From positions 1 to 52,285 of the forward strand of contig DAOSUP010000011.1 of assembly GCA_035378845.1 (NCBI GenBank): a stretch of 52,285 nt of DNA, written 5' to 3'. Below, piece by piece: positions 23,768-33,318 of this stretch (position 1 is its first letter; each line of letters begins with the position of its first letter). The DNA is from JAKOUL01 sp035378845 (GTDB lineage Bacteria > Dictyoglomota > Dictyoglomia > Dictyoglomales > Dictyoglomaceae). The notes beneath the pieces were generated by a model, which saw nothing but the letters and a program-made list of their open reading frames with translations, did no database searches and had not been told where the DNA came from. The translations under genes were made by a program, and so were the position numbers.

Positions 23768-26731
23768 ATGGAAAACCTTCAAAAATTTCAGGATTTGCTT
23801 AAAAAACTTTTTCAATTTGAATCAGCTGATTTAGATTTTGGTATTTACCGTATTTTAAATTACAAACGAGACAGAATTGAAAAATTTATTGATGAGGATC
23901 TCAAAAATACTGTAGAATCAGCTTTCGCTAAACATAAAGATGAAAGACTATCTGGTATAAATCAGAGCTTTGAAGAGACAAAACAGAAAATTATTCAGAA
24001 CTTCGGAGAAAATGCCTTCATACCTACAGGAGATTTAAAAGAAGAGTTTAAGATTACACCTCTTGGTAAAGATTTTCTTTCTATAAAAGAACAAAAAGAA
24101 GAGGCACAAACAATTGATGAGATTAAATTACAAGTTTTCAATGACTTATATAACTTCTTCTCTCGCTACTATGAAGAAGGCGATTTTACACCTCAGTATC
24201 GCTATTCAATAAAAGGACATAGATATGCTATTCCTTATAACGGTGAAGAAGTAAAGCTATACTATGCAAATTATGATCAGTATTACACAAAAACTGGACT
24301 TCTTTTCCGAGATTACACATTTAAAGCTAATAATCACAGGGTAATTTTTCGTGTTGTCTCTGCTAAAGAAGAGGTGGGGTCAAAAAAGGCTACTAAGGAA
24401 AGATTTTTTATGCTTGATGATGAAAATCCTATAGAGATAACAGAGAATAAAAACTTAGTTATTCGCTTCCAGTATAGAGAGCTTACTGAAGAAGAGATTA
24501 AAAACTATCAGGTAGAAGGAGGCAGTAATACCTCAAAACAGGAGAAAATAAATCAAAAAATTTATGATGATATCCTAAAGAAGATTGAAGATATGGAATT
24601 AAAAATGCAATTAGATAAGGAATATAAAAATGAAAAATCGCTTCTTTTATATCAGTTGAGCAGGTTTACAGCAAAAAATACAAGAGATTACTTTATTCAC
24701 AAAAACCTTAAGAAATTCCTTTCTGAACAGCTGGATTACTTTATTAAAGCCGAAGTTTTAGATATTGAAACTATTGAAAAGGAAAGATTTTTAGATAAAC
24801 ACATTACTCGTGCAAAAGTAGTACGCGAGGTCGGAGAAAAGATTATTGACTTTCTTTCACAGATAGAAGACTTCCAAAAGAGACTATGGGAGAAAAAGAA
24901 ATTTGTATTAAAAACAGAATATGTAATTACCATTGACAAAATAAAGGAGTATGCAGGAGAAGAATTCTTAAATAGTATTACTAATGAAATTTTAAAGAAT
25001 GAGAACCAATTAGAAGAATGGGAAATGCTTGGATTTGGAAAGATAGAGAAAGAAGAAGATTTGTTTTTTAAAAAAGATTTGATAGATGCAGAGTATAGAA
25101 AACTTCCGATAGATACTAAGTATTTTAGTCAAGATTTTAAGGAAAGACTCATTGAGAAACTCACTGAAAATGCCGATTTAGATGATCTTTTAGATGGTTT
25201 ACTTATTAAGAGTGAAAACTGGCAAGCATTAAATTTACTCTTGGGAAAATATAAAGAAAAAGTACAAACAATTTATATTGACCCACCCTTTAATAAAGAA
25301 CAAGATGCTGATTATCTTTACAATGTGAAATATAAAGATTCTACTTGGGCAAGTACGTTAGAGAATAGACTACGGCTTGCAAGAGATATCTTGGATGAGA
25401 AAGGAAGTATTTTTGTTAGATGTGATTACAACGGCAATTGGATTGTCAGACCTTTGATGGATGAGATTTTTGGTAGAGAAAATTTTAGGAATGAATTGAC
25501 TCTTAGAAAAGTTAATTATCAAGGAACAAATATTCCAGAAAGATTTAATCCAGCATATGATCTACTCTATTTCTATAGTAATGGTGAGAGAATTGTTTTT
25601 AGACGAGTGTTTAAAGAAAGAAATAGAGAGATTAGATGGGTTAATGCGATCTCTCCTAAAGAAAATAAAGAAGCAAATGTTATCGTAATTAATGGTAGAA
25701 AATTTACAGCACCTCAAAATAATCATTGGAGATTTTCACAGGAGAAATTTGACGCACTTAATTCCGAAGGTAGGATTAGAATTAACGAAGAATACGACTA
25801 CATTGATGTTTTTGGAAAAAAACAAAAAGGTATGCCTCAATATTTAGAATCACAACTCACACCTCTCGATTCTAATTGGACTGATATCTCCGGATATTCA
25901 TTTGGCTGGAATTTTCCTACCGAAAACTCAGAGATTCTCTTAAAGCGTATCATAGAATCCACATCTAATGAAGGTGATTTAGTTATGGACTTCTTTTTAG
26001 GAAGTGGAACAACAACAGCAGTAGCTCAAAAACTTGGTAGGAAATGGATTGGTATAGAGATGGGAGAACATTTCTGGAGTGTTATTATGCCAAGGATGAA
26101 AAGAGTTTTAGCTTATGATAAGTCAGGTATCTCAAAAGAAAATGATGTTAAAGAAAGATATAATGAAAATAATGCTGGTGGCTTTTTTAAATACCAGATT
26201 TTAGAACAATATGAGGATACTTTGGATAATATTGAACTTACTGAAAACAAACAGGTAGAATTAAAACTTGGTGATGACTACCTATTAAAATACTTCTTAG
26301 ATTTTGAAACCAGAGAAAGTCCGTATCTTCTAAATATGGATCATCTTAAAAATCCCTTCTCATATAAGCTTAAAGTCAATCTTGAGGAAGTAGGAGAACC
26401 TCAAGAGATGATTGTAGATATACCAGAGACTTTTAATTATCTTCTGGGATTAAAAATTAAAAAGATAAAGGTAAGAAATAATCAAAGAAAATATCTATTT
26501 ATTCTTGGTGAGAAAGAAGGAAAAGATATAGCAATTGTTTGGAGAGAGTATAAAGAGAATTGGGATGAAGATGATTTTAAGAAGGATAAAGAGTTTATTA
26601 TTCAAGAGCTTAAACCTTGGAGACCACATATTGTCTATGTAAATGGTCAAAGTGTTTTAACTTCTAAACTTGGCGATAACATAGTAGAAATAAGATACAT
26701 TGAGCCAGAATTTAAAAGATTAATGGGATAA
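23768..26731 (+). CDS. Type III-like restriction-modification methyltransferase (Mod) with long N-terminal extension
   Basis: A 987-residue beta-class DNA adenine methyltransferase. Motif IV, YIDPPFNKEQDADYLYN, is at about residue 500; motif I, DFFLGSGTTTAVAQKLG, is at about 740, followed by KWIGIEMGEHF. The segment between them should hold the target-recognition part. Usual Mod subunits are 600-700 residues; here about 480 residues of charged, helical sequence precede the core, and about 200 follow it. DPPF suggests N6-adenine methylation. The gene shows more CGN arginine codons than its neighbours (for example tandem CGC/CGT around 24160-24360), a hint of transfer. The Res gene starts four bases after its stop. 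Confidence 0.85.
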   Translation: MENLQKFQDLLKKLFQFESADLDFGIYRILNYKRDRIEKFIDEDLKNTVESAFAKHKDERLSGINQSFEETKQKIIQNFGENAFIPTGDLKEEFKITPLGKDFLSIKEQKEEAQTIDEIKLQVFNDLYNFFSRYYEEGDFTPQYRYSIKGHRYAIPYNGEEVKLYYANYDQYYTKTGLLFRDYTFKANNHRVIFRVVSAKEEVGSKKATKERFFMLDDENPIEITENKNLVIRFQYRELTEEEIKNYQVEGGSNTSKQEKINQKIYDDILKKIEDMELKMQLDKEYKNEKSLLLYQLSRFTAKNTRDYFIHKNLKKFLSEQLDYFIKAEVLDIETIEKERFLDKHITRAKVVREVGEKIIDFLSQIEDFQKRLWEKKKFVLKTEYVITIDKIKEYAGEEFLNSITNEILKNENQLEEWEMLGFGKIEKEEDLFFKKDLIDAEYRKLPIDTKYFSQDFKERLIEKLTENADLDDLLDGLLIKSENWQALNLLLGKYKEKVQTIYIDPPFNKEQDADYLYNVKYKDSTWASTLENRLRLARDILDEKGSIFVRCDYNGNWIVRPLMDEIFGRENFRNELTLRKVNYQGTNIPERFNPAYDLLYFYSNGERIVFRRVFKERNREIRWVNAISPKENKEANVIVINGRKFTAPQNNHWRFSQEKFDALNSEGRIRINEEYDYIDVFGKKQKGMPQYLESQLTPLDSNWTDISGYSFGWNFPTENSEILLKRIIESTSNEGDLVMDFFLGSGTTTAVAQKLGRKWIGIEMGEHFWSVIMPRMKRVLAYDKSGISKENDVKERYNENNAGGFFKYQILEQYEDTLDNIELTENKQVELKLGDDYLLKYFLDFETRESPYLLNMDHLKNPFSYKLKVNLEEVGEPQEMIVDIPETFNYLLGLKIKKIKVRNNQRKYLFILGEKEGKDIAIVWREYKENWDEDDFKKDKEFIIQELKPWRPHIVYVNGQSVLTSKLGDNIVEIRYIEPEFKRLMG

Positions 26732-26735
26732 AGTT

Positions 26736-29700
26736 ATGTCAATAGAAAAATACCTTGTCCTAAACAAATACATACTTTCTCTCTTTGGAGTAGATGATTT
26801 CAGAAGTTTTCAGGAAAAATTAAAAGATGCCCCAGTTGGCGTTGATAGTGATGGAAGAACTCACTTTATAAATGTATTACGATCCTCTTTCGGAAATATT
26901 CAAAAAGATAAACTTTCAGAAGAGACTCTTCTTAGATACGATGAAAATATTCAATCCTATGTAAGGAAAATAAACTACAGACGTGAGCCTGTTTCTTTAA
27001 AGTATTTTCAATATTTAGCTGTACTTTCTGCTGAGATCATCTTAGACAATCTCAAGAATAGAAAGATTGAATTTTTATATGAACTGAATGAATTTCTAAA
27101 GGGTTACAAAGAGGAAGATGTTAAAATTATAGATGAGTTTTCTGAAAATGACTTAAAGAAACTTGCTTTTTGGATGGCTACAGGTTCTGGTAAGACTCTC
27201 ATTATGCATATAAACTATTACCAATTCTTCAAATACAAGTTGTTTTCTCCTGACAATATCATTCTTATTACTCCTAATGAAGGGCTTTCAAAACAACATT
27301 ATGAGGAATTAGAGAAAAGTGGTATTCCCTGCAAGCTTTATAGTGGAACCCTAAATGGTGGCTTAAGTACTGAAAATGAAGTCTTAGTCATAGAGATAAC
27401 TAAATTTATTGAGGAGAAAAAGGGAAAAGGAGTTACTCTACCTGTAGATGTTTTTGAAGGTAGAAATCTTATTTTTGTAGATGAAGGACATAAAGGTAAG
27501 GGTTCAGAAGACCAAAAATGGGCAAGACGGCGGGATAAACTTGCTGAAAATGGCTTTGTTTTTGAATATAGTGCAACTTTCGGTCAGATTTTAAACATAA
27601 AAAGTAAAGAGATTCTTAAAGAATATGCTAAATCAATTCCTTTTGATTATTCCTATAAATACTTCTACTTAGATGGATATGGTAAGGATTTTTCTGTCTT
27701 AAATGTGAGACAGGAAAAGATTAACGACCAAGAATTCCAAGAAGTAATGTTTGTAGCAAATCTTTTATCTTTTTATGAACAGCTTTTGGTTTACGAAGAA
27801 AATAATAGATTAGCTAAAGAATATAATTTAGAAAAACCTCTCTGGATTTTTGTTGGAACAACGGTCACTGGAAAAGAAGCAGAATCTGATGTTATTCAAA
27901 TTGTGGATTTTATTAAAAAAGTTATTCAGGATGAAGACTGGTTAAAAAAATGGGTGGAGAATATTTTAAATGGTAATACAAATCTAAAGAATGAAGATGG
28001 TAAGGACATATTTCAAGATAGATTCACATATCTAAGGAAGAGAGGATTTGACTTTGAAGACCTTTACAAAAAGATTTTCAATGGAAAAGGAAGCCTCAAA
28101 CTATACGAGTTAAAAAATGCTGAAGGAGAATTGGGATTGAAGATCGGAGAGAATAAATATTTTGGAGTTATAAATATTGGTGATGCTCCAGAGTTCAAAA
28201 AGTATTTAAAGGAAATATCAGTGGAACAAGATGCAATATCAGGATCTCTTTTTGACGATATTAAAAGGGAAGACTCACCTATAAACATTCTCATAGGTTC
28301 AAAAAAATTCATTGAGGGCTGGGATACTTGGCGTGTCTCTTCTATGGGGCTCCTAAATATTGGTACTAACCAAGGTCCACAGATTATTCAGCTATTTGGT
28401 AGAGGAGTAAGATTGAAGGGAAAAGGAATGTCTCTTAAAAGAAGTAGTGATAATCCTCAGATTCAATTGTTAGAGAGTCTCAATATTTATGGAATTAAAG
28501 CTGATTACCTGAGCAAATTTTTAGAGGCTATCAGAAATGAGGGGGTAGAGCTTGAAACCATTGAAATACCTATAAAAACTCAACACGAGGATAAATGGAA
28601 TAGTCTTTATACCCTTACTAAAAGAGAAGATAAAGAGTTTGAAGAGGACAATATTTTAAGTTTAGAGATTGATAATAAAATTAATTTTACCATAGACCTT
28701 CGGCCAAAAGTATCAGTACATCTATCAAAAGATAGAAAAGAAGGAGGAATTGAAACAGAAGAGATAAAACAAGAAGTTGAGAGGATGAGACTTTCAGAAG
28801 ATATCTTAGATCTACTCAACTGGGAAAGAATATGGCAGGAAATACTTGAGTTTAAAACACAAAGAGCTTATTGGAATCTAACTTTTAATAAAGAAATCCT
28901 TAAAGCCATTCTTTTGTCTGATAAATATAATGTTTTAGTACTTCCTGAACTTCTTGAGATTAAAAGTTTAGAAAATGTAACACTTTTGGAAGACATAGCA
29001 ATCTTTGTTATTAAAAAATATTTGGATTTATTCTATGGGAAATATGCAAAACAATTTGAAACAGAAAACTTATGCTATGTTGAAATTAAACAGCTGCCAT
29101 TACCCTTTATTTCTGAAGGGAAACAGTGTTATAAAGTACAAGTAGACAAGAAAGATAAAGACTTAATTAAAGAGATAACAAATCTAACAAAAAATTTAGA
29201 TAAACTACTTATAGAAGATATTAATGGGGCTTTACCCAGAATTTACTTTGATGGCTCTCTCTATGTGCCTATACTACTTCAAAGCAAAAAAATAGAGAAA
29301 ATATCTCCTGCAGGCTTAGTAGAAAGTGAAAAGGAAGCTGTACTAAAGTTAAAAGAGTACTTGGAAAGTCATAGAGATAAAATCAGATCTGAAATATATC
29401 TTTTGAGAAACCTTCCTTTTTCTGGCGTAGGTTTTCAACTTCAGTGGGCAAAATTTTATCCTGATTTTATCATGTGGATAAAGGAATATAACCGACAAGC
29501 TATACTCTTCATAGATCCAAAAGGGCTTGAGTATTCAAAAGGATTAGATGATGAGAAGATAAGATTTTGTAAGGATGAAATTAAGGAGATGGAAAAAAAT
29601 TTAGGTAGAGGGAATATAACTTTAGATGGTTTTATTCTTTCTATAACACCCTATAATGAATTAATAAAAGGCTTTGGAACACCTCCTTCCAAAGATGATT

Positions 29701-29768
29701 TTATAAAAAGTCATGTGCTATTTCTATCAGATATAGATTGGCCAGAGATTTTGTTTAATAGTGTGTAA
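26736..29768 (+). CDS. Type III-like restriction endonuclease subunit (Res), superfamily 2 helicase plus nuclease
   Basis: A 1010-residue protein. Helicase motifs in order: Walker A in WMATGSGKTLIMH (about 146), DEGH box in FVDEGHKGKG (about 247), motif III as YSATFGQ (about 278), and motif VI as QLFGRGVRLKGKG (about 551). The C-terminal nuclease has YPDFIMWIKE (about 908) and LFIDPKGLEY (about 925), a PD...DxK active site as in type III Res subunits. It translocates or switches on DNA using ATP and cuts unmethylated target DNA together with Mod. All core residues look intact, so the pair is probably functional. It is the last gene before hypC. Confidence 0.88.
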   Translation: MSIEKYLVLNKYILSLFGVDDFRSFQEKLKDAPVGVDSDGRTHFINVLRSSFGNIQKDKLSEETLLRYDENIQSYVRKINYRREPVSLKYFQYLAVLSAEIILDNLKNRKIEFLYELNEFLKGYKEEDVKIIDEFSENDLKKLAFWMATGSGKTLIMHINYYQFFKYKLFSPDNIILITPNEGLSKQHYEELEKSGIPCKLYSGTLNGGLSTENEVLVIEITKFIEEKKGKGVTLPVDVFEGRNLIFVDEGHKGKGSEDQKWARRRDKLAENGFVFEYSATFGQILNIKSKEILKEYAKSIPFDYSYKYFYLDGYGKDFSVLNVRQEKINDQEFQEVMFVANLLSFYEQLLVYEENNRLAKEYNLEKPLWIFVGTTVTGKEAESDVIQIVDFIKKVIQDEDWLKKWVENILNGNTNLKNEDGKDIFQDRFTYLRKRGFDFEDLYKKIFNGKGSLKLYELKNAEGELGLKIGENKYFGVINIGDAPEFKKYLKEISVEQDAISGSLFDDIKREDSPINILIGSKKFIEGWDTWRVSSMGLLNIGTNQGPQIIQLFGRGVRLKGKGMSLKRSSDNPQIQLLESLNIYGIKADYLSKFLEAIRNEGVELETIEIPIKTQHEDKWNSLYTLTKREDKEFEEDNILSLEIDNKINFTIDLRPKVSVHLSKDRKEGGIETEEIKQEVERMRLSEDILDLLNWERIWQEILEFKTQRAYWNLTFNKEILKAILLSDKYNVLVLPELLEIKSLENVTLLEDIAIFVIKKYLDLFYGKYAKQFETENLCYVEIKQLPLPFISEGKQCYKVQVDKKDKDLIKEITNLTKNLDKLLIEDINGALPRIYFDGSLYVPILLQSKKIEKISPAGLVESEKEAVLKLKEYLESHRDKIRSEIYLLRNLPFSGVGFQLQWAKFYPDFIMWIKEYNRQAILFIDPKGLEYSKGLDDEKIRFCKDEIKEMEKNLGRGNITLDGFILSITPYNELIKGFGTPPSKDDFIKSHVLFLSDIDWPEILFNSV

Positions 29769-29834
29769 AGTATAATAAGATTTATTAATAACCATGAGAA
29801 TTTTTAGCCTCTTTCTTATTGTCCCAATAGATTT

Positions 29835-29840
29835 TATAAT
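29835..29840 (+). promoter_or_regulatory. -10 box upstream of hypC
   Basis: TATAAT lies 50 bases before the hypC ATG, within TTTTATAATG. The -35 region at 17 bases (TTTCTT) is weak. It gives hypCDE a promoter of their own, independent of the upstream hydrogenase and restriction genes. Confidence 0.45.
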
Positions 29841-29842
29841 GT

Positions 29843-29872
29843 ATATTTATTACAAAAATATTTATTACAAAA
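29843..29872. repeat. Perfect 15-base tandem repeat before hypC
   Basis: ATATTTATTACAAAA occurs twice head to tail, directly after the -10 box and before the AGGAGATGA ribosome site. It lies in the expected 5' leader. It could be a regulator site or a recent slippage duplication. Confidence 0.8.
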
Positions 29873-29889
29873 AAATGAGGAGATGAAAA

Positions 29890-30105
29890 ATGTGCTTAGG
29901 AGTGCCATTAAGAATAAGAGAGGTTAAAGAGGATAATACTGCCATAGCGGAGATGGGAAATTCCACTATAGAGATAAGCACTATATTTACGCCTGAGGTG
30001 AAAGAAGGAGATTATGTTATAGTCCACGCAGGATTTTCCATAACTATTCTTTCAGAGGAAGAAGCAAAGGACATCAAGTCCCTTTTAGAAGAAATGGAAG
30101 AATAA
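29890..30105 (+). CDS. hypC: Hydrogenase assembly chaperone HypC/HupF
   Basis: A 71-residue protein starting MCLGVPLRIREVKED. The conserved Cys2 after Met binds HypD and the iron centre. FTPEVKEGDYVIVHAGFSI is the typical OB-fold core. Length is normal. It carries the Fe(CN)2CO unit with HypD and hands it to the large subunit HoxH. AGGAGATGA fixes the start, and hypD follows after four bases. Confidence 0.94.
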   Translation: MCLGVPLRIREVKEDNTAIAEMGNSTIEISTIFTPEVKEGDYVIVHAGFSITILSEEEAKDIKSLLEEMEE

Positions 30106-30109
30106 ATTT

Positions 30110-31162
30110 ATGGAGGCAAAGGCGCTAATTGAGAGTATAAGGAAGATATCAAAAAAAGAAGTAAATCTGATGGAGTTCTGTGGTACCCATACCCATGAAA
30201 TCTTTAGATACGGTATTAGGCAGATACTTCCTGAAAATATTCATCTTCTCTCTGGCCCCGGTTGTCCTGTATGTGTAACTTCAGAAGAAGATATTGACTA
30301 TATTATTGCCCTTTCTGAAAACTATGATTTAGGAGTAATAACCTTTGGAGATCTGGTTAATGTTCCTGGAAGTAAAGGAAGTCTAAATTACTTAAGATTA
30401 AAAGGAAAAGAAGTAAGAATTGTTTACTCTCCTCTTGAGGCAATTAACATTGCAAAAGAGAATGAGCATAAAAAATATCTTCTCATTGGAATAGGTTTTG
30501 AAACTACAGCACCTAATTTAGCATATACCCTAATAAGAGCAAAAGAAGAGAACATTAAAAACCTTCTTTTCCTCTCTCTTCATAAGCTTACTCCTCCTGC
30601 TATGAAGGCAATTCTTGATATGGGAGAGGTTAAAATTGATGGGATAATAGGTCCTGGGCATGTATCTACCATCATAGGAAGAGAAGGATGGAAAGAGATA
30701 TTTGATGAATACAAAATTCCATTTGTGATAATGGGATTCAAGCCAGAAGAAATTTTATATGGTATATATCTTCTTGTAAAGATCCTTGAAGATGGGAAAC
30801 CTGCATTAGTAAATGCTTATGAGAATAGTGTAAAGGAAGAAGGGAATAAGAAGGCATTAGAGATTATGTATAGGGTTTTTGAAAAGGGTCCTGCTATTTG
30901 GAGAGGTCTTGGACTTATAGAGAATAGTGGACTTGTTCTGAGAGATAATTTTGAAGAATTTGATATAAGAAAGATATATCCCATAAAAGTCGCATCTAAA
31001 AAGGATAACCTTTGCCGATGTGGGGAAGTATTAAGAGGAGTATTAAAGCCTACAGAATGTCCTCTATATGCTAAGGTATGCACCCCTGAAAATCCAAAAG
31101 GACCTTGTATGGTGTCCTCAGAAGGCACCTGTGCAGCCTATTTTCTTTATGGAGGAGAATAG
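30110..31162 (+). CDS. hypD: Hydrogenase formation protein HypD
   Basis: A 350-residue iron-sulfur maturation protein. EFCGTHTHEIFRYG near residue 22 and SGPGCPVCVTSEEDID hold conserved cysteines for redox and iron binding, and GFETTAPNLAY is a family motif. The C-terminal cluster region has CRCGEVLRGVLKPTECPLYA, VCTPENPKGPC and SSEGTCAAY. HypD is the scaffold on which the Fe(CN)2CO group is built. Its stop touches the start of hypE with no gap. Confidence 0.95.
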   Translation: MEAKALIESIRKISKKEVNLMEFCGTHTHEIFRYGIRQILPENIHLLSGPGCPVCVTSEEDIDYIIALSENYDLGVITFGDLVNVPGSKGSLNYLRLKGKEVRIVYSPLEAINIAKENEHKKYLLIGIGFETTAPNLAYTLIRAKEENIKNLLFLSLHKLTPPAMKAILDMGEVKIDGIIGPGHVSTIIGREGWKEIFDEYKIPFVIMGFKPEEILYGIYLLVKILEDGKPALVNAYENSVKEEGNKKALEIMYRVFEKGPAIWRGLGLIENSGLVLRDNFEEFDIRKIYPIKVASKKDNLCRCGEVLRGVLKPTECPLYAKVCTPENPKGPCMVSSEGTCAAYFLYGGE

Positions 31163-32164
31163 ATGGAAGATATTATACTTCTTTCCCATGGAAGTGGGGG
31201 AGAAAGCACAAGAAAACTTATTGAAGAAGAGATTCTAAAGTACTTTAGAAATGATATATTAGAAGAACTTCTTGATTCTGCTATATTTAATCTTCATGGT
31301 AAAACTGCCTTTACCACAGACTCCTTTGTGGTATCTCCTATATTTTTCCCAGGAGGAGATATAGGAAAACTTTCCATATATGGTACTGTAAATGATCTAT
31401 CTGTTATGGGAGCAAAACCTCTTTATATAAGTGTGGGTTTCATAATTGAAGAGGGATTATCCTTTGATGAGTTTAGGAGAATTCTCCAGTCTATGAAATT
31501 AGCCAGTGAGGAATGTGGGGTAAAAATTGTTACAGGAGATACTAAAGTAGTAGAAAAGGGAAAGGGAGATAAGATATTCATTAATACTGCTGGTATAGGA
31601 ATAATAGAGGAGGATTTAGATTGGAGAGGAAGAAAGATAGAAGATGGAGATTTAGTGATAGTTAATGGTGGAATTGGGGAACATGGAATAGCCCTTATGC
31701 TGGAAAGATTAGGTGTAAAATCAGGAGAAGAAGTGAAATCTGACCTTGCCCCTTTAAATTCCCTTACCATTCCCCTTCTTAAGAGTTCCAAAGGAGTAAA
31801 ATTTATGAGAGATCCTACCCGAGGAGGAGTTGCAGGCATATTAAATGAGATCTCTCAAAAATATCATATAGATATAGAAGTATATGAAGAGGAGATCCCT
31901 ATAAAGGATTGGGTAAAAAGTGCCAGTGAAATCTTAGGGATAGATCCTCTATATGCTGCTAATGAGGGAAAGGTAGTAATGATCGTATCAAAAGATGAGA
32001 AGGAAAAAGTTTTAGAATTTTTAAGAGTGCATCCTTTGGGAAAAGATAGTAGGGTTATAGGGGAAGCTAAGAAGGGAAATGGTAAGGTATATTTGATAAC
32101 AAAGCTTGGGACTAAAAGAATCCTTGACACATTAAAAAGAGACTTACTTCCAAGAATATGCTGA
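31163..32164 (+). CDS. hypE: Carbamoyl dehydratase HypE
   Basis: A 333-residue PurM-like ATPase. LLSHGSGGESTRKLIEE at the N-terminus and FTTDSFVVSP, GTVNDLSVMGAKP and GDTKVVEKG form the ATP site. The protein ends in LPRIC, the family's functional C-terminal cysteine. That cysteine accepts the carbamoyl group from HypF and is dehydrated to the thiocyanate used for iron cyanide ligands. The start follows hypD directly; coupling is likely. Confidence 0.95.
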   Translation: MEDIILLSHGSGGESTRKLIEEEILKYFRNDILEELLDSAIFNLHGKTAFTTDSFVVSPIFFPGGDIGKLSIYGTVNDLSVMGAKPLYISVGFIIEEGLSFDEFRRILQSMKLASEECGVKIVTGDTKVVEKGKGDKIFINTAGIGIIEEDLDWRGRKIEDGDLVIVNGGIGEHGIALMLERLGVKSGEEVKSDLAPLNSLTIPLLKSSKGVKFMRDPTRGGVAGILNEISQKYHIDIEVYEEEIPIKDWVKSASEILGIDPLYAANEGKVVMIVSKDEKEKVLEFLRVHPLGKDSRVIGEAKKGNGKVYLITKLGTKRILDTLKRDLLPRIC

Positions 32165-32177
32165 GAGGAAAATCTTT

Positions 32178-33317
32178 ATGAGTTCAAAAGTTGTAGTATT
32201 TAATAGTGATTATGATAGAGATTTCATAAAAGAAAATATAAAGAAGGCTCTTTCTTATTTTGATCTTCCTGATTTTTCAGATAAAAAATTCCTTATAAAA
32301 CCAAGTCTTCTTATGGCTCAAGTTCCAGAAAAAGCTATTACTACTCATCCTATAGTAATGGAAGCCATTGTAGAAACCTTAAAAGAGAAGAATGCAAAAG
32401 AGATATATATTGGTGATACTCCTGGAAGCACTCTCTCCAATATTACTGATCTTTACAGAAAAACAGGAATGGAAGAGGTATCTAAGAAAACAGGAGCAAA
32501 ACTTATTAATTTATACTCATCTGGAGCTATCACAATATCAGGAAATGGTTTAGTAGAGTCTATTCCCATAACTAAGTTTATAAAAGAGGTAGATTATGTA
32601 ATAAATGTACCAAAATTAAAAACCCACAACTTTATGCTTATGACCTGTGCCATAAAAAATCTTTTTGGACTTGTCCCTGGGACAAATAAAGCTAAGATGC
32701 ATTCTCTTGCTATAACACCAAAAAATTTTGCTAAAATTCTTGTGTATATATGCGAAGAGGTAAAACCTCTCATAAATATTGTGGATGCCATAATAGGAAT
32801 GGAGGGAGAAGGTCCATCTGCAGGAAATCCCAGAAGATTTGGAAAGATTATTGTAGGGGTAGATCCTGTGGCTGTGGATACTGTCTCAAGCTTAATTCTG
32901 GGATATAGACCTGAAGAGATCTATACAAATGTTATAGCTTATGAAAGAGGATTGGGAGAAATGAATTTGGAGAATATAGAGATTATAGGGAATACTAAGG
33001 AAGGATTATTTAATAAAGATGTAAAAAAGGGAAAAAGTCTTCATATGTTAGCCGACAAAGTCCCAGGATTTGTAAATAATATTGCTTCTTCTCTTTACTC
33101 AAGATTTGTAAAACTATATCCTGCGATTGAAGATGAAACGTGTATAAAATGTGAGATATGTGCTAACAGTTGCCCTCAAAAGGCTATTTCCCTAATAGAG
33201 AATAAGATGATTATTGATTATGAAAAATGTATATCTTGTTTCTGTTGTCATGAATTATGTCCTCAAAAAGCCATAAAGCTTGAGAAAAACTTTATTGCAA
33301 GGAGAATCTGGAGATAA
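32178..33317 (+). CDS. DUF362 protein with C-terminal two-cluster ferredoxin domain
   Basis: A 379-residue protein. The DUF362 part (about 1-310) includes DKKFLIKPSLL, IGDTPGSTLSN, INVPKLKTHNFMLMTCAIKN and a later VGVDPVAVDT, all family-typical. Two [4Fe-4S] motifs follow: CIKCEICANSCPQKAI and CISCFCCHELCPQKAI. Function of the family is unknown; the domains suggest an electron-transfer or metallo-assembly role. The gene begins 13 bases after hypE, so it is probably part of the hyp operon. It ends one base from the convergent ABC permease gene, with no visible terminator. Confidence 0.85.
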   Translation: MSSKVVVFNSDYDRDFIKENIKKALSYFDLPDFSDKKFLIKPSLLMAQVPEKAITTHPIVMEAIVETLKEKNAKEIYIGDTPGSTLSNITDLYRKTGMEEVSKKTGAKLINLYSSGAITISGNGLVESIPITKFIKEVDYVINVPKLKTHNFMLMTCAIKNLFGLVPGTNKAKMHSLAITPKNFAKILVYICEEVKPLINIVDAIIGMEGEGPSAGNPRRFGKIIVGVDPVAVDTVSSLILGYRPEEIYTNVIAYERGLGEMNLENIEIIGNTKEGLFNKDVKKGKSLHMLADKVPGFVNNIASSLYSRFVKLYPAIEDETCIKCEICANSCPQKAISLIENKMIIDYEKCISCFCCHELCPQKAIKLEKNFIARRIWR

Positions 33318-33318
33318 A

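Noticed and set aside
21140..29889. Search for direct repeats flanking the restriction block as an integration target
   Set aside because: Only a six-base match was seen between the two edges, which is not significant. No integrase or transposase is present.
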